Assembly (NCBI GenBank): GCA_031285165.1 | Contig: JAITWR010000189.1 | Span: forward strand, 1-54,922 | DNA: 54,922 bases | Direction: 5' to 3' | Source: Novosphingobium sp. | GTDB taxonomy: Bacteria > Pseudomonadota > Alphaproteobacteria > Sphingomonadales > Sphingomonadaceae | In this document: one piece after another, positions 1 through 10,800 of the stretch | Layout: the number at the start of each line of letters is the position of its first letter | Position numbering within the stretch: the stretch's first letter is position 1 | Position numbers and translations under genes: made by a program | Notes under the pieces: generated by a model | The model's database searches: none | The model's input: only the letters and a program-made list of their open reading frames with translations | Told to the model about the DNA's origin: nothing

Positions 1-2
1 GC

Positions 3-2630
3 CCCGATTTCAGCCAGTTATCCTGGTCGGCGGACGCGACGGTGCTGTCCGGCGTGGGCGACTATGCGATCCTGACGCCCGGGGAACTGCTGGGCAACTA
101 TCGCGTCACCAACCAGACGGCGACACCGCTGCTGCATGTCACGCCCGCGCCGCTGACCGTGACCATCGACAGTATGACGCGCGCCTGGAGCGATCCCAAC
201 CCGCTTTTCACGTTCAGCCTCACCGGCCTGGTCAACGACGACAGCCTGGCAAGCCTCGGCCTGACTCCAGGGACCACGGCCACTGCCGCCAGCGATATCG
301 GCAACTATGCGATCCGCTTCACCGGGCCGCTGGCCAATGCCAACTACTTTTTCGAGAGCCTGACGCCGGGAACACTCAGCGTCGTGCCCCTGCTGCTGCA
401 ATTGAACGCGGGGAACAGCCGCAGCATCTATGGCGACACGCCGCTGTTCGGCGCCACTTTCCGGAAACTGAACTCGATCGATACCGGGGTCTATACGATA
501 GGCGCGACGCAGCCCGCGCCCGGTGTGACCGTCTATAGCGACAGCACCGTCACCGCCCGCTCGAACGTGGGCGATTACAGCGTGCTGTATGGTGTGACGG
601 GCGGCGGCGCCAATGTGCAGGTGCAGGGCGACGGCAGTTTCACCCATACCGTCGACCCGGCGAAGCTGAACGCGAGCTTCTCCCTGTCCACAACCCGCCT
701 GATAGTGGGCGACATCATGCCCAGCGTCGTGGTCACGGCCAGCGGGCTGCGCAACGGCGATCTGCTGTCGGACGTATTGAGCTACAGCTACACCATTCCC
801 GCTCTGCCGGAGGCGGGCAAGACCTACACCGTGACGCTGGCGGCGCTGCTGAACGCGCCGGCGGGGGCCAGCCGGTCGAACTACGTCTTCGCCTCCGCGC
901 CGCCGACAGGGCTCAATTTCGAGCTGCAAAAGCGCACCCTGCTGCTGAAGCTGCCGGCCTATTACGTCCAGCGGCAACTGGTGGTGCCGGATTACAGCGC
1001 CTATGGCCTCAACGTCATCGGCGATCTGACGGTGCAGCAGGCGCGCGCCGACCTGCTGAACCAGGTGGTGATCACCAATCTGTTGTCCGGCGCCTATCTC
1101 GACAGCATCAGCCGGCCGCAGACCTTTACCGACAGCCAGCCGCCAACGGCCATTGTGGAAACACCCGCGGCGGACGTTGTCAGCGTGCCCCCCGGAAGCG
1201 GAACCATGACTCTTACGCTTCTGCCGAAGATCACGACCGTACTGGATGGTTCCCCCCCGCGGCTATCGCCCATCGAACAGATCGCCGGCTATACCGACAA
1301 CGGGTTCTTCAACACGATCCTCAACGACCTGCGGCTTGAGGTGACAAAGGGAACAACCACCGGCTGTATCTGCGTCTATTATTCAAACGTCGGGACGTTC
1401 GATAACAATCCCTATTATGCGGGTTCCACATCCGTTTCCCAAGGAAATGGCCTTGCCATCCTGCAAATCGCTGCGCCCAAAGTGGAAGTCCCGACGGCCG
1501 AAACCATGGCCAGGGCTTTCAACATGATTTCCGGCGGCAACGGGCTGGGTATCAATACCAGCCTGACGCTCGACAGCGGCGGCCGCAACGCCTTCAACCT
1601 CACGCCCGCCGAGAACGAATTTCTGGCCGAGGCCCTGTTCACCTGGGCCGCGCAGAACGGCCTGCCGATGCAGCGCGGCCCGGCCAGCGTGGAGGATCTG
1701 GCCAACTGGTATCGCCTGGCTTCGGCAACGCCGGAAGGGCGGGCCGAGATCGCCGGCATCCTTGCCGGCTATATGATCGATATCGTCCGCCGGCTGGAGC
1801 GGGGCAATCCCATCACTGCCGCGGAACAGGCATTCCTCAATGATTTCCAGAATTCCGCCCGCGCCGCGCAAGAGAAAGCCAAACAGCAGCAGCTTGCGGA
1901 AATCGACAAGATGTTGAGCGATTACGGCGCCGCCAAGGACGAGCAGGGCCGCGAGGGGTGGGTGACCTATTACCAGTCGGCCTATTCCCAGAACGGGCTT
2001 CTCAGCGCGTTCTCGTACAAGGCGACGACTTTTGACGGCGACACGTCCGGGGTTCCTTCCAGCACGCTCGAGCATACGTTCGGCGAGCTTCAGACCACCA
2101 CCACCTCGCCCACGTCTCCTACCAATATGTCCTATATCCAGATCGCCGCAGCGTCGATGGGCGGGGTTGCCGGCGCCGCTGCCGGTGCGGGGCTGGGAAC
2201 TTCCGCCACTGTCGTATCCAGCGTCGTCCCCTACAGCGCCCGCGCCGTATTGCTGGTCGGCGATATCGTTTCCGCCGGTCTGGGATCAACCGGCATCATC
2301 GGCTTCGCCGGCGCCGGGGCGGTCGCGATCGGCGCGGTGGGCATGGCTATCGGCAGCCTCGTCGAAGTCATCATCGCGGCAACCCGGAAGGACGAATATC
2401 AGGAAACCATGAAGAACCTGCGCGATTCAATCGCCAACCAGCCGCCGATCGACATCGCCTCGCTGGCCCACCTCACCGCACAGGGCAATTTCAAGGATCT
2501 GAAGAGCAGCCAGCTTACGGGAAATGCGGCGCTCCAGAAGGACGCCCAGGCATATCTGGATAAAGGCGTCACCGACACGGGGAGCGCGATGATCCTCATG
2601 TACATGACGCAGATGGTGGTGGGGCTCTGA
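3..2630 (+). CDS. Large exoprotein / two-partner secretion (TpsA-type) adhesin with MBG-like repeats, 5' end outside window
   Basis: Frame open from base 3 upstream of the listed Met at 42; repeated beta-rich YxI/FTGxLxNxNY(F)-type segments typical of MBG domains; followed 3 bp later by a TpsB transporter gene. Confidence 0.75.
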   Translation, partial: PDFSQLSWSADATVLSGVGDYAILTPGELLGNYRVTNQTATPLLHVTPAPLTVTIDSMTRAWSDPNPLFTFSLTGLVNDDSLASLGLTPGTTATAASDIGNYAIRFTGPLANANYFFESLTPGTLSVVPLLLQLNAGNSRSIYGDTPLFGATFRKLNSIDTGVYTIGATQPAPGVTVYSDSTVTARSNVGDYSVLYGVTGGGANVQVQGDGSFTHTVDPAKLNASFSLSTTRLIVGDIMPSVVVTASGLRNGDLLSDVLSYSYTIPALPEAGKTYTVTLAALLNAPAGASRSNYVFASAPPTGLNFELQKRTLLLKLPAYYVQRQLVVPDYSAYGLNVIGDLTVQQARADLLNQVVITNLLSGAYLDSISRPQTFTDSQPPTAIVETPAADVVSVPPGSGTMTLTLLPKITTVLDGSPPRLSPIEQIAGYTDNGFFNTILNDLRLEVTKGTTTGCICVYYSNVGTFDNNPYYAGSTSVSQGNGLAILQIAAPKVEVPTAETMARAFNMISGGNGLGINTSLTLDSGGRNAFNLTPAENEFLAEALFTWAAQNGLPMQRGPASVEDLANWYRLASATPEGRAEIAGILAGYMIDIVRRLERGNPITAAEQAFLNDFQNSARAAQEKAKQQQLAEIDKMLSDYGAAKDEQGREGWVTYYQSAYSQNGLLSAFSYKATTFDGDTSGVPSSTLEHTFGELQTTTTSPTSPTNMSYIQIAAASMGGVAGAAAGAGLGTSATVVSSVVPYSARAVLLVGDIVSAGLGSTGIIGFAGAGAVAIGAVGMAIGSLVEVIIAATRKDEYQETMKNLRDSIANQPPIDIASLAHLTAQGNFKDLKSSQLTGNAALQKDAQAYLDKGVTDTGSAMILMYMTQMVVGL

Positions 2631-2633
2631 TCC

Positions 2634-4400
2634 ATGTTTTTCCAGCACCAGACTTTCCGCCGGCATCTGCTGCGCACCGCCGCTCTCGCCATGGGTGGCC
2701 TGATCGGCACCGCCGCCGGCGCCCAGGATCTTCGCAACGAGGCGCCGCGGTCCGTGGCGCCGCCGGCCCCGCAGGCGCCGGCCGAGCCCGCTCGCCCGGA
2801 AACCGCCGACGCCGCTCTCACACCGCTGGCGGGCCGCCATCTCAGCGGAGTGGTGTTCCTCACCGACCCGTCCCAGGTGCGCCCGGAGGGCTGGCCCCGT
2901 TCCGAACTGGGGCGGGACGGCATCGACACCAGCCGCGTGCCGTTTCTTGCGGGTGATCGCGGCGCCCGCGAGGCATACCGCAAGCTCGCCCGCGCCCCCG
3001 TCACGGCGTCCATGCTGTATGAAGCGCCGCGCCTGATAAGAAGCGCGTTCGCCAGGGCCGGCAGGCCTTTCGTGGTCGTTACCGTCCCGCCCCAGGACTT
3101 GACCGATGGCGTGTTGCAGGTGCTCGTGGTCGAAGGGCGGCTGGGCGATGTCCGGGTGCGGGGAAACAGGTTCTTCCCGGCCGGCACCTATGCCGGAGCC
3201 ATTCGCGCCAGGCCCGGCGAGCCCGTCGATGCGGCCCGGCTGAACGAAGACCTGCGCTGGATCGGTGAAAATCCGTTCCGCTCGGCCAGTGTCACCGCCC
3301 AGCCCGGCCAGCGGCCCGGAGAAACCGATCTGGTCATCGAGGCGCAGGACCGCCGGCCCTGGCGGGTCTATGCCGGCATCGACAACACCGGCAACGGTGC
3401 GACCCAGGCCGAGCGCTATCAGGTGGGCTTCAACTATGGCAACTTTCTGGGGCTCGGCCATCAGATCGCGTTCCAGCGTGCGGCTTCGCCGGACAACCAC
3501 AGTTCCGAAGTCTATGCGGCAAGCTATGTCGCACCCCTGCCCTGGCGCCATGTGCTGACCGTGAACGCCAGCAGCGGCATCATTCGCCCGCGCCTGCCCG
3601 AACCTTTCGCCCAGGAAGGCCACAGCACCCAGATTCTCACGCGATACCGCATGCCGCTGCCCGCCCTTGCCGGTATCCGGCACGGCCTGGCCTTCGGGTT
3701 CGATTTCAAGAAATCCGACAACAACCTGCTGTTCTCGGACACGCCGATTATCGGCAATCCGACACGGATCTATCAGTTCAGCGTCACCTGGGACGGGCAG
3801 CGTTCCGACAAATGGGGAAGCACGGCCTGGACGGCCACGCTGGTCCACAGTCCCGGCGGCTGGGGCAGCGAAAATCAGGATGCGGCTTTCGAGGGCAGTC
3901 GCACGGGAGCGACCGCGCGCTATACCTATGTCAATATCACCGTGCAGCGCAGCACCCTGCTGGGTGCGGGCATCGTGATGCAGAACAACCTTGCCCTGCA
4001 ATGGTCCGATGCCAACCTCCTGGGCAGCGAGCAACTGGCCGCGGCGGGGGCCTATGCGGTGCGCGGTTTCGAGGAAAGCTCGGTCAACGGCGATAACGGC
4101 TATGTGCTGCGCAACGAATTGCAGATGCCGGCCATCGCCGGGATTTCCCGCCGGGCGCATGCGCGCCTGCCGGGCGATGAAGTGCAGTTCTTCACATTCG
4201 CCGATGTGGGCCGGGTGAGCCAGCACCGGCCGCTCGTCGGGGAAAGCCGGGCGATAACAATCGGCTCGGTCGGAGCGGGCCTGCGCTGGCAGATGGGTTC
4301 GTGGGCATCGCTGCGCCTGGAATACGGCAAGCCCGTACATGCCTCTTTCGGCAAAGCACCCGGCGCACGCTGGCACACGAGCTTCACCGTCAGTTACTGA
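2634..4400 (+). CDS. ShlB/FhaC/HecB family hemolysin secretion/activation protein (TpsB)
   Basis: 588 aa; signal peptide, POTRA-like region (VLQVLVVEGRLGDVRVRGNRFF), C-terminal beta-barrel (AYAVRGFEESSVNGDNGYVLRNEL). Confidence 0.88.
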   Translation: MFFQHQTFRRHLLRTAALAMGGLIGTAAGAQDLRNEAPRSVAPPAPQAPAEPARPETADAALTPLAGRHLSGVVFLTDPSQVRPEGWPRSELGRDGIDTSRVPFLAGDRGAREAYRKLARAPVTASMLYEAPRLIRSAFARAGRPFVVVTVPPQDLTDGVLQVLVVEGRLGDVRVRGNRFFPAGTYAGAIRARPGEPVDAARLNEDLRWIGENPFRSASVTAQPGQRPGETDLVIEAQDRRPWRVYAGIDNTGNGATQAERYQVGFNYGNFLGLGHQIAFQRAASPDNHSSEVYAASYVAPLPWRHVLTVNASSGIIRPRLPEPFAQEGHSTQILTRYRMPLPALAGIRHGLAFGFDFKKSDNNLLFSDTPIIGNPTRIYQFSVTWDGQRSDKWGSTAWTATLVHSPGGWGSENQDAAFEGSRTGATARYTYVNITVQRSTLLGAGIVMQNNLALQWSDANLLGSEQLAAAGAYAVRGFEESSVNGDNGYVLRNELQMPAIAGISRRAHARLPGDEVQFFTFADVGRVSQHRPLVGESRAITIGSVGAGLRWQMGSWASLRLEYGKPVHASFGKAPGARWHTSFTVSY

Positions 4401-4428
4401 CCGGGCCTCACGGGCGCCATGGCGGGCG

Positions 4429-4450
4429 CCTGTCCGGGGCGTGGGACAGG
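4429..4450. terminator. Possible intergenic hairpin between convergent tpsB and amidase
   Basis: CCTGTCC-N8-GGACAGG inverted repeat between convergent genes; no U-tract. Confidence 0.25.
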
Positions 4451-5986
4451 TCAGGCCACCGGCGGCCTGTCCTGCGCCCAGGGCCGCTCGCGCTCATAGG
4501 CCCGCGCGGCGCGCAGCACGAGCGCTTCGTCGCCGGGGCGGCCGATGATCTGCAACCCCACCGGCATGCCCTTGTAGAAGCCCGCCGGCACCGAAGCGGC
4601 GCAATAGCCCGAGACGTTTACGATGTGGCAGAACGCCGTATATTGCCAAGGCGTTGCGTTCTCCCTGCCGCAGATGAAAGCGCGCCGCGCGATCGTCGGG
4701 CAGAGCAGCAGATCGATGCGCTGGAACAACTCGTCGAGCCGGTCCCGCTTGCGATAGCGCACTTCGGGCAGGATGCTCATGGCATAGTCGAGTTCGTTCG
4801 GCCGGTCCGAGCGGTCGCGGATGTAGATCGACAGCTTCTGATAGTCCTCGCGCGGCAGTTTCATCGACCAGGTGATCGGATCGATATAGTCGGGCTTCAC
4901 CGCCAGCACCCGCGCCTGGACCTGCGCGCGCGAATATTCGGGATCGGGCTCCATCGGATCGTGCGGATCCTCGATGCGGATCGAGGGCTCGGTATAGATC
5001 GCGCCGAGCGAGCGGAAGGCCAGCGCCGCCTCATGGCAGATCGGCACGATCTCGGGCTCGTCGGGGAAGATGCGGCCGAGATCGGGCGACCAGGCCATGC
5101 GCAGGCCCTTCACGCCCTTGTCCAGCCCGGCGAGATAGTCGGGCGGCGGCGTGCGCATGGTGAAGGGATCGCGTTCGTCGACGCAGGCGATCGCCTGTAG
5201 CAGCAGCGCCGCATCGCGTACGTCGCGCGCCATCGGCCCGATGATCGAATTGGGCGCCGAGAAATAGCCGGCACCGTTGGGCACCCGGCCGCGGCTCGGG
5301 CAAAGGCCGAATACCCCGTTGAAAGCAGAAGGCAGCCGAATCGAGCCGCCGCCGTCCGTGCCGACCGCCAGCGGCCCCAGCCCCGCTGCCGTGGCGACGC
5401 CCGCGCCGCCGCTCGATCCACCCGAAGTGCGCGTCGTATCCCAGGGATTCACCGCTTCGCGCGATACCATGTTCATGCTGCGCCGGTTGAGCGCGAATTC
5501 GGGCGTGTTGCTTTTGGCGAAGATGATGCCGCCGTGCTTCTTCACTTGCTCCGAGGCGACCGCATCCCGGTCGGGCACATGATCCCTGAACAGCGCCGAA
5601 CCCAGCGTGGTGCGCTGGCCCCTGGTGAAGACGGTGTCCTTGACGCTGACCGGCAGCCCGGCAAGCAGCCCTTCGCCCGGCTTGTCCGTCGCCGCTTTCG
5701 CCGCATCGAGCAGATGGTCGGGAAAGACGGTGATGAAAGCGCCCAGGTGTGCGTTGCGCTCCACCCGGGCGAGCAGGAAAGTGGCATATTCCAGCGGCGA
5801 GAGCTTGCGTGCCGCGAACATTTCCTTGAGCCGCCAGGCCGGCATCCAGGCGAGATCGTCGTCGCTGCCGCCGGATGCGGGGGGCTTGGCAGCCGCCGCT
5901 GGCGCAGCCGGGGACGCTGCCGCTGCGGCCAGTCCGATCGTGCTTGCCGCGATCACGCCGCGCCGTGTGACATTCCATTCCGGCAT
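4451..5986 (-). CDS. Amidase (amidase signature family), probable Tat-exported
   Basis: GGSSGGAGVATAAG signature and SVKDTVFTRG; start placed at MPEWNVTRRGVIAAS (twin-arginine signal) rather than the longer ORF. Confidence 0.85.
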   Translation of the reverse strand: MPEWNVTRRGVIAASTIGLAAAAASPAAPAAAAKPPASGGSDDDLAWMPAWRLKEMFAARKLSPLEYATFLLARVERNAHLGAFITVFPDHLLDAAKAATDKPGEGLLAGLPVSVKDTVFTRGQRTTLGSALFRDHVPDRDAVASEQVKKHGGIIFAKSNTPEFALNRRSMNMVSREAVNPWDTTRTSGGSSGGAGVATAAGLGPLAVGTDGGGSIRLPSAFNGVFGLCPSRGRVPNGAGYFSAPNSIIGPMARDVRDAALLLQAIACVDERDPFTMRTPPPDYLAGLDKGVKGLRMAWSPDLGRIFPDEPEIVPICHEAALAFRSLGAIYTEPSIRIEDPHDPMEPDPEYSRAQVQARVLAVKPDYIDPITWSMKLPREDYQKLSIYIRDRSDRPNELDYAMSILPEVRYRKRDRLDELFQRIDLLLCPTIARRAFICGRENATPWQYTAFCHIVNVSGYCAASVPAGFYKGMPVGLQIIGRPGDEALVLRAARAYERERPWAQDRPPVA

Positions 5987-6070
5987 CGCCTTGTGCCTCC
6001 CCCCATCCACCGTTACCGCCAAAACCGCCGCTCCGCCCGGCCGAGACAAAGCGGAACGGCAACCCGAGCG

Positions 6071-6166
6071 TCAGCGAGAGCCAAACGCATAACGCAGGGT
6101 AACCCCAACTTCACGAGGCGCAAGAGTCGTGATGAGGCCTTTGGCCAATGTCGGAAGATCGGGCGT
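6071..6166 (-). pseudogene. C-terminal remnant of a TonB-dependent receptor
   Basis: Translation TPDLPTLAKGLITTLAPREVGVTLRYAFGSR-stop resembles the terminal beta-strand of TonB receptors; no upstream receptor sequence remains. Confidence 0.5.
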
Positions 6167-6412
6167 GATGCGGAGTATTTCTGCCGCGGCTGTCCCGCCC
6201 GGCCGGGCAGGGCCGGGCGCCGGGCGATGGAAATCAGGCGGAGCCTGTATTCCGGTCGCAAATGCGGTTTTCAGCACGCGCGCGAGGGTATGGAACCGGA
6301 CAAGGCCTTCGTCGTTTATCCGGGCACCGGGCCATTGCCCGGTTGCGGACGGCGCCGCGGTGATCGCCCCTGTCCCGGGGCGGAACGGAGGGGCGGCCAA
6401 TTCGGGAGGCTT

Positions 6413-7369
6413 ATGTTGAGAAAGACCGTACTTGCCTTCCTGCTGCTCGGTGCGGCCGTTCCGGTGGCGGCTCAGGTCCGGCTGAACGATCCTTCGGTGG
6501 TCGAAACCGTCCGCGCCATGCAGCCCGGCCAATACCTCTGGGCGCCCGAGATCGCGCCGGCCGGCCCGGTGATGATCATCGTCAGCCTGCGCGACCAGCG
6601 CGCCTATGTCTATCGCAACGGCCTGCCCATCGGCATCTCGACCGTGTCGACGGGCAAGGAAGGGCATGTGACGCCCACCGGCGTCTTCACCATCCTGCAA
6701 AAGCGGGTGGACCACAAATCCAACCTCTACAACAATGCGCCCATGCCCTACATGCAGCGGCTCACCTGGGACGGGATCGCATTGCATGCCGGCAACCTGC
6801 CCGGCTATCCGGCCTCACACGGCTGTATCCGGCTGCCCAGGGCCTTTGCGCAGAAGCTCTATGAGATCACCAATCTCGGCCTGACCGTGGTAATCACCGA
6901 CGGCGACGCGGTTCCGCGCGTCGCGCCAGGCCCCGGATTGCGCCAGGGTCCGGTCGAGCCGGCAGCGGCTGCCGCCGAAATCCAGTGGCATCCCCGGCGC
7001 GCGGCTTCCGGCCCGGTTGCGATCGTCATCAGCGACACCGACCGGAGCATCGTCGTGCTGCGCAACGGTGTGGAGATCGGCCGGGCGCCCGCCCACATCG
7101 AGGGCGGCGTCGGGCAGCCCGCGGCCTATGCGCTGCAATCGGTGACGAACGGCGATTTTCGCTGGATGAAGATTGCCCTGCCCGGACAAGAGGGCGCCGG
7201 AACCGCGCTCAGTGCCGACGAACGCGCCCGCCTGAGCATGCCGGAAAGCTTCCGCGAGAAGCTTGCCGCGATCCTGCAACCGGGAACGACGGTGGTGATC
7301 ACCAGGGACAGCCTGCAAGGCAGCGACACCGGCGATGCCACCACAGTAATCGCAGAAGAGGAGGGCTAG
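6413..7369 (+). CDS. L,D-transpeptidase (YkuD catalytic domain) with degenerate C-terminal repeat
   Basis: Signal peptide MLRKTVLAFLLLGAAVPVAAQ; HAGNLPGYPASHGCIRLP catalytic motif. Confidence 0.85.
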   Translation: MLRKTVLAFLLLGAAVPVAAQVRLNDPSVVETVRAMQPGQYLWAPEIAPAGPVMIIVSLRDQRAYVYRNGLPIGISTVSTGKEGHVTPTGVFTILQKRVDHKSNLYNNAPMPYMQRLTWDGIALHAGNLPGYPASHGCIRLPRAFAQKLYEITNLGLTVVITDGDAVPRVAPGPGLRQGPVEPAAAAAEIQWHPRRAASGPVAIVISDTDRSIVVLRNGVEIGRAPAHIEGGVGQPAAYALQSVTNGDFRWMKIALPGQEGAGTALSADERARLSMPESFREKLAAILQPGTTVVITRDSLQGSDTGDATTVIAEEEG

Positions 7370-7424
7370 CTGCTCAGTCCCAGATTGTGATGGTGTAAGA
7401 TTATCGCCGTCACAGCGGAGCGTC

Positions 7425-7610
7425 TCAGAACTCGATGGTCAGGTCGACGCCGTAGGTCCGTGCCGGATCATAATTCGCCGACTGACCGAACGGCGTGTAC
7501 AGTATCGAATAGGCATACCGTTTGTCGGTCAGGTTCCGGCCCCACACCGCCAGTTCGGCATCGACACCGCCGATGTCGATGTGTTTCAGGGCTGCCCGGC
7601 TGTTCAATTT
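7425..7610 (-). pseudogene. C-terminal remnant of a second TonB-dependent receptor
   Basis: ELAVWGRNLTDKRYAYSILYTPFGQSANYDPARTYGVDLTIEF-stop is a canonical TonB receptor C-terminus; homology stops abruptly upstream. Confidence 0.7.
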
Positions 7611-7749
7611 CCAGTGGCCCGGGCTGGACAGTTGCGATTCCGGCCTGCCGGGGCATCCTGCGATGATCGGGGCATGATCCGGCATGACAACAGCGCTTGC
7701 CTTGTGCTGATCTGCACGGTGTCGGCGCGATGGCGCATCCTGTTTGACA

Positions 7750-7787
7750 CCCCCCGCCGGCAACCTCTCGGGGGTGCCGGCGGGGGG
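7750..7787 (-). terminator. Strong hairpin downstream of autotransporter gene
   Basis: Perfect 13-bp stem CCCCCCGCCGGCA / TGCCGGCGGGGGG with 12-nt loop, just 3' of the minus-strand autotransporter; no clear U-tract. Confidence 0.4.
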
Positions 7788-7805
7788 ATGTCCGGGGGGA
7801 GGGCT

Positions 7806-10800
7806 TCAGAACTTCAGAGTGAACGAGGCGCGGGCGCCGTGGTCCGAGATTTGTTTCCCGACCTGCCCGTTGTAGGAGATGGAGAAGCGGCCGTTGGCGC
7901 CGGCGGCGATCTGGATGCCGGCTTCGATCGCGGCGACATCGCGGGCGATGGGCACGCCCGAAACGGTGAAGGCGTCACTGCCGCCGGCGAAGGCCAGCGT
8001 CGTGGCCGGGGTTACCTGCCCGAACGCGTGCCGCCAGCCGAGAGAGCCGGTGAACCCGAGGGCGCTGGTATCGGCCCCGGTGGCAACATGCAGGCCCAGC
8101 GTCGAGAAAGTGGCGTTGGCGCCCTGCTTCCTGCCGGCCAGCGCGGCATCGCCGCCGTGTTCGGTGAACCCGTCCGTGCGCAGATCGACGTAGGCGAGGT
8201 TGGCGAAGGGTTCGAGCGTGAGCCTGCCGGCGGTGAAGCCATAGCCCAGTTCACCGAACACCTGCGCCGTGCGGGCGTGGTAACGGGCGGAAAGCGCGTC
8301 GCTGAACCCGGCAAAGGCGACCGACCGCCGGGTGTCGATCGCATGCCAGGCATAGGCCGCCCCGGCGCGCAGGGCAAAGCCGCCCCACTGCCCGCCGCCA
8401 TAGAGGCCGAGAGTCGCGGTGCTGCTGTCTCCCGACGAGGTCCGGCCCTTCACGTCGAAGCTGGAATGGCTGTAGCCGGTGACGATGCCGAGACGGACAT
8501 TGTCGGAAAGCGACGCGTCGAGACCGAGGAAGAAGCCGCCGATCATGCGGTGAAGCTTCGCGGCGTTGCCGTTGCCGTCCCACGATCCCCACGATCCGAA
8601 GCCCTGGCCCCAGAGCGCGATACCACCGCTATCGACCGCTGCATCGCGCAGGCGCCCCAGGCTCGCCTCGCGCACGAAGCGGCTGTCCTCGAGGAGAGCG
8701 CTCTGGGCCGAGGCATGGATCTCGCCCGAAAGCTGGTCGAAAGCGTCGCGCGCGCTGGCATCGTCGGGCAGGAGGCCGACCGCATCGCGCAGGTCGTTGC
8801 CTTCCGGCAGGCTTTCCAGACCCGCGGCCGTACCTTCCTGGTTGGGAGTGGCGGCCGCATCGGTGAAGGCGCGCATCTGGGTGACATCGAGCCAGGCGTT
8901 ATTGGCGTCATAGTTGTCGACGAGGCTGTAGAAAGTCGAGACGACCGTATAGCCTGCCAGCGTGTAAGTGCCGGTAACGCCGCCCGTGGCGTTCAGCACG
9001 GTGTAACGCTGGCCGGGCATGGGGTTTGCGGCCCCCACGCGGCTTACCTCAAGCACGGTTCCGGCCGCTATGTCCGCCGTCCCGCTGACGGTGAGGCGGT
9101 CGGATGTCGCGCCGCCGCCAATGATCTGCGCGGCATAGGTCGAGCCGGCCGCAAAGGCGGCATCGCCGGCGACATGGAGCGTGCCGACTCCGCCGTTGTC
9201 GCCCGGCGCAAGCCTGGCGCCCGTGCCGATCGTGACGCCGCCGGCGCCGGCAGTCACCAGGCCCGCGCCGGTGAGCAGGCCGCCCGTATTGACCGTGACG
9301 GTATCCGCCCGCACTTCACTGCCGCTGCCGACCGCAAGCGACGCATCGTTCACCGTGAACGAGGTCGGGTCGGCGGTCCCGCTTACCTCTGCGGCGAGCA
9401 TGCCATAGACGGCGCCGTTCTTCACGGTGAAGGCCGTGCCGCCTTCGGCCGTGGTATCGGCATAGATCTGCGAGGTCCGGTCGGCGGCGCTGGCGGGGTA
9501 GAGCGCGCCGTCGAACACCACCGCTCCGCCGCCCGTGGCGGTCACGGCGATCAGGCCGTTGGCCGCGTTGTTCTGGATCGGATCCTTGAACGTGATGGTG
9601 TTGCCCGCCGCATCGAGCGTGAGCGTGGCCCCGCCTGCGCTGTTGTCGAGCCAGATCGCATTGGCCTGCGGCGTGGTGGCCGTGCCTTGCGTGTTGCCCG
9701 CAAAGGTGATGCTGCCGCCCGTGGCGGTCAGCGAGACATTGCCGCCCGCCCAGATGGCGCCGCCCTGCAAACCGGCGCTGTTGTTCGTGATCGTATCGGC
9801 TATGGTGCTGGTCAGGCTGAAGTCCCCGCCCGCATAGACCGCACCGCCGCTGCCGCCGGTTGTCTGGTTGCTGCTGATGTCGGTGCCCAGCAGGGTGACG
9901 TTGATGTCCGCATAGATCGCGCCGCCGTCGCCGGTCGCCTTGTTGCCGGTGATCGTCAGCCTGCCGGCCGTATTGCCGATCGCCACGCTGCCGAATGCAA
10001 GCAACGCGCCGCCGGCGCTTCCGCTGTTGTTGGCCAGCGTCACATTGCCGGAGGTCTGCGCCAGATTGATATCGCGGCCGGCATAAAGTGCGCCGCCGTA
10101 ATTGGCGGCGGTGTTGGCAGCCGTATCGCCGATGTGAACATCGCCGCCGTCCTGCGTGATGCTGCCCGCCGTGCCGGCATAGATCGCGCCGCCATAGTTG
10201 GCGCTGTTGCCGTTTGCATTCAGCGCGCCGGTGATGGTGACGCCCGTGGCGGCATAGATCGCGCCGCCGCTGCCCGTGGCCGTATTGTCCGTCAGCGTCG
10301 TCGTGGCGCCGTCATGGCCGAGTTCCACGGCTGCGGACGTCATGATCGCGCCGCCAAAGCCGCTGTGATTGTCCGACAGCAGCACGTTGCCGGTTGTGGT
10401 CGCCAGCTTCACGGTGTTGCTGGCGAAAATGGCGCCGCCATAGGTTGCCGCGCTGTTCTGGCTGAGGCTGGTGTCACCCGTGACCACTACACCGCTGCCA
10501 TCGGTGCCGTAGGCGGCGATTACGCCGCCCAGGATCTGGGTTGCGGCAGGGTAGGGACCGTTCGGCGCCTCTGCGTAGGCGGTCACCGCCGCCGCCGCCG
10601 GGTCGGCCGCCGTGTTGGCAGCCGCCGCGCCGACCGCAGCGCCGGCGTGGTTGCCGCTCGCCGTCAGGGCGCCGTTCACGGTGACGCCGTTCTGCGTCTG
10701 CACCGCGCCGCCGCTGCCCGTGGTTGCATTATTGCCGGTCAGCGTGACCGATGTTGCGGTCACGCCGTCGCCGAACGTGACGCTGCCTCTCGCGATGCCG

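Noticed and set aside
2427-4376. 649-aa minus-strand ORF opposite tpsB
   Set aside because: Antisense shadow; tpsB has clear POTRA and barrel features and is adjacent to tpsA.
6197-6208. Palindrome GCCCGGCCGGGC and the nearby ACCGGGC-CATT-GCCCGGT hairpin (6326-6343)
   Set aside because: Short GC palindromes are frequent by chance at this base composition; no supporting context.
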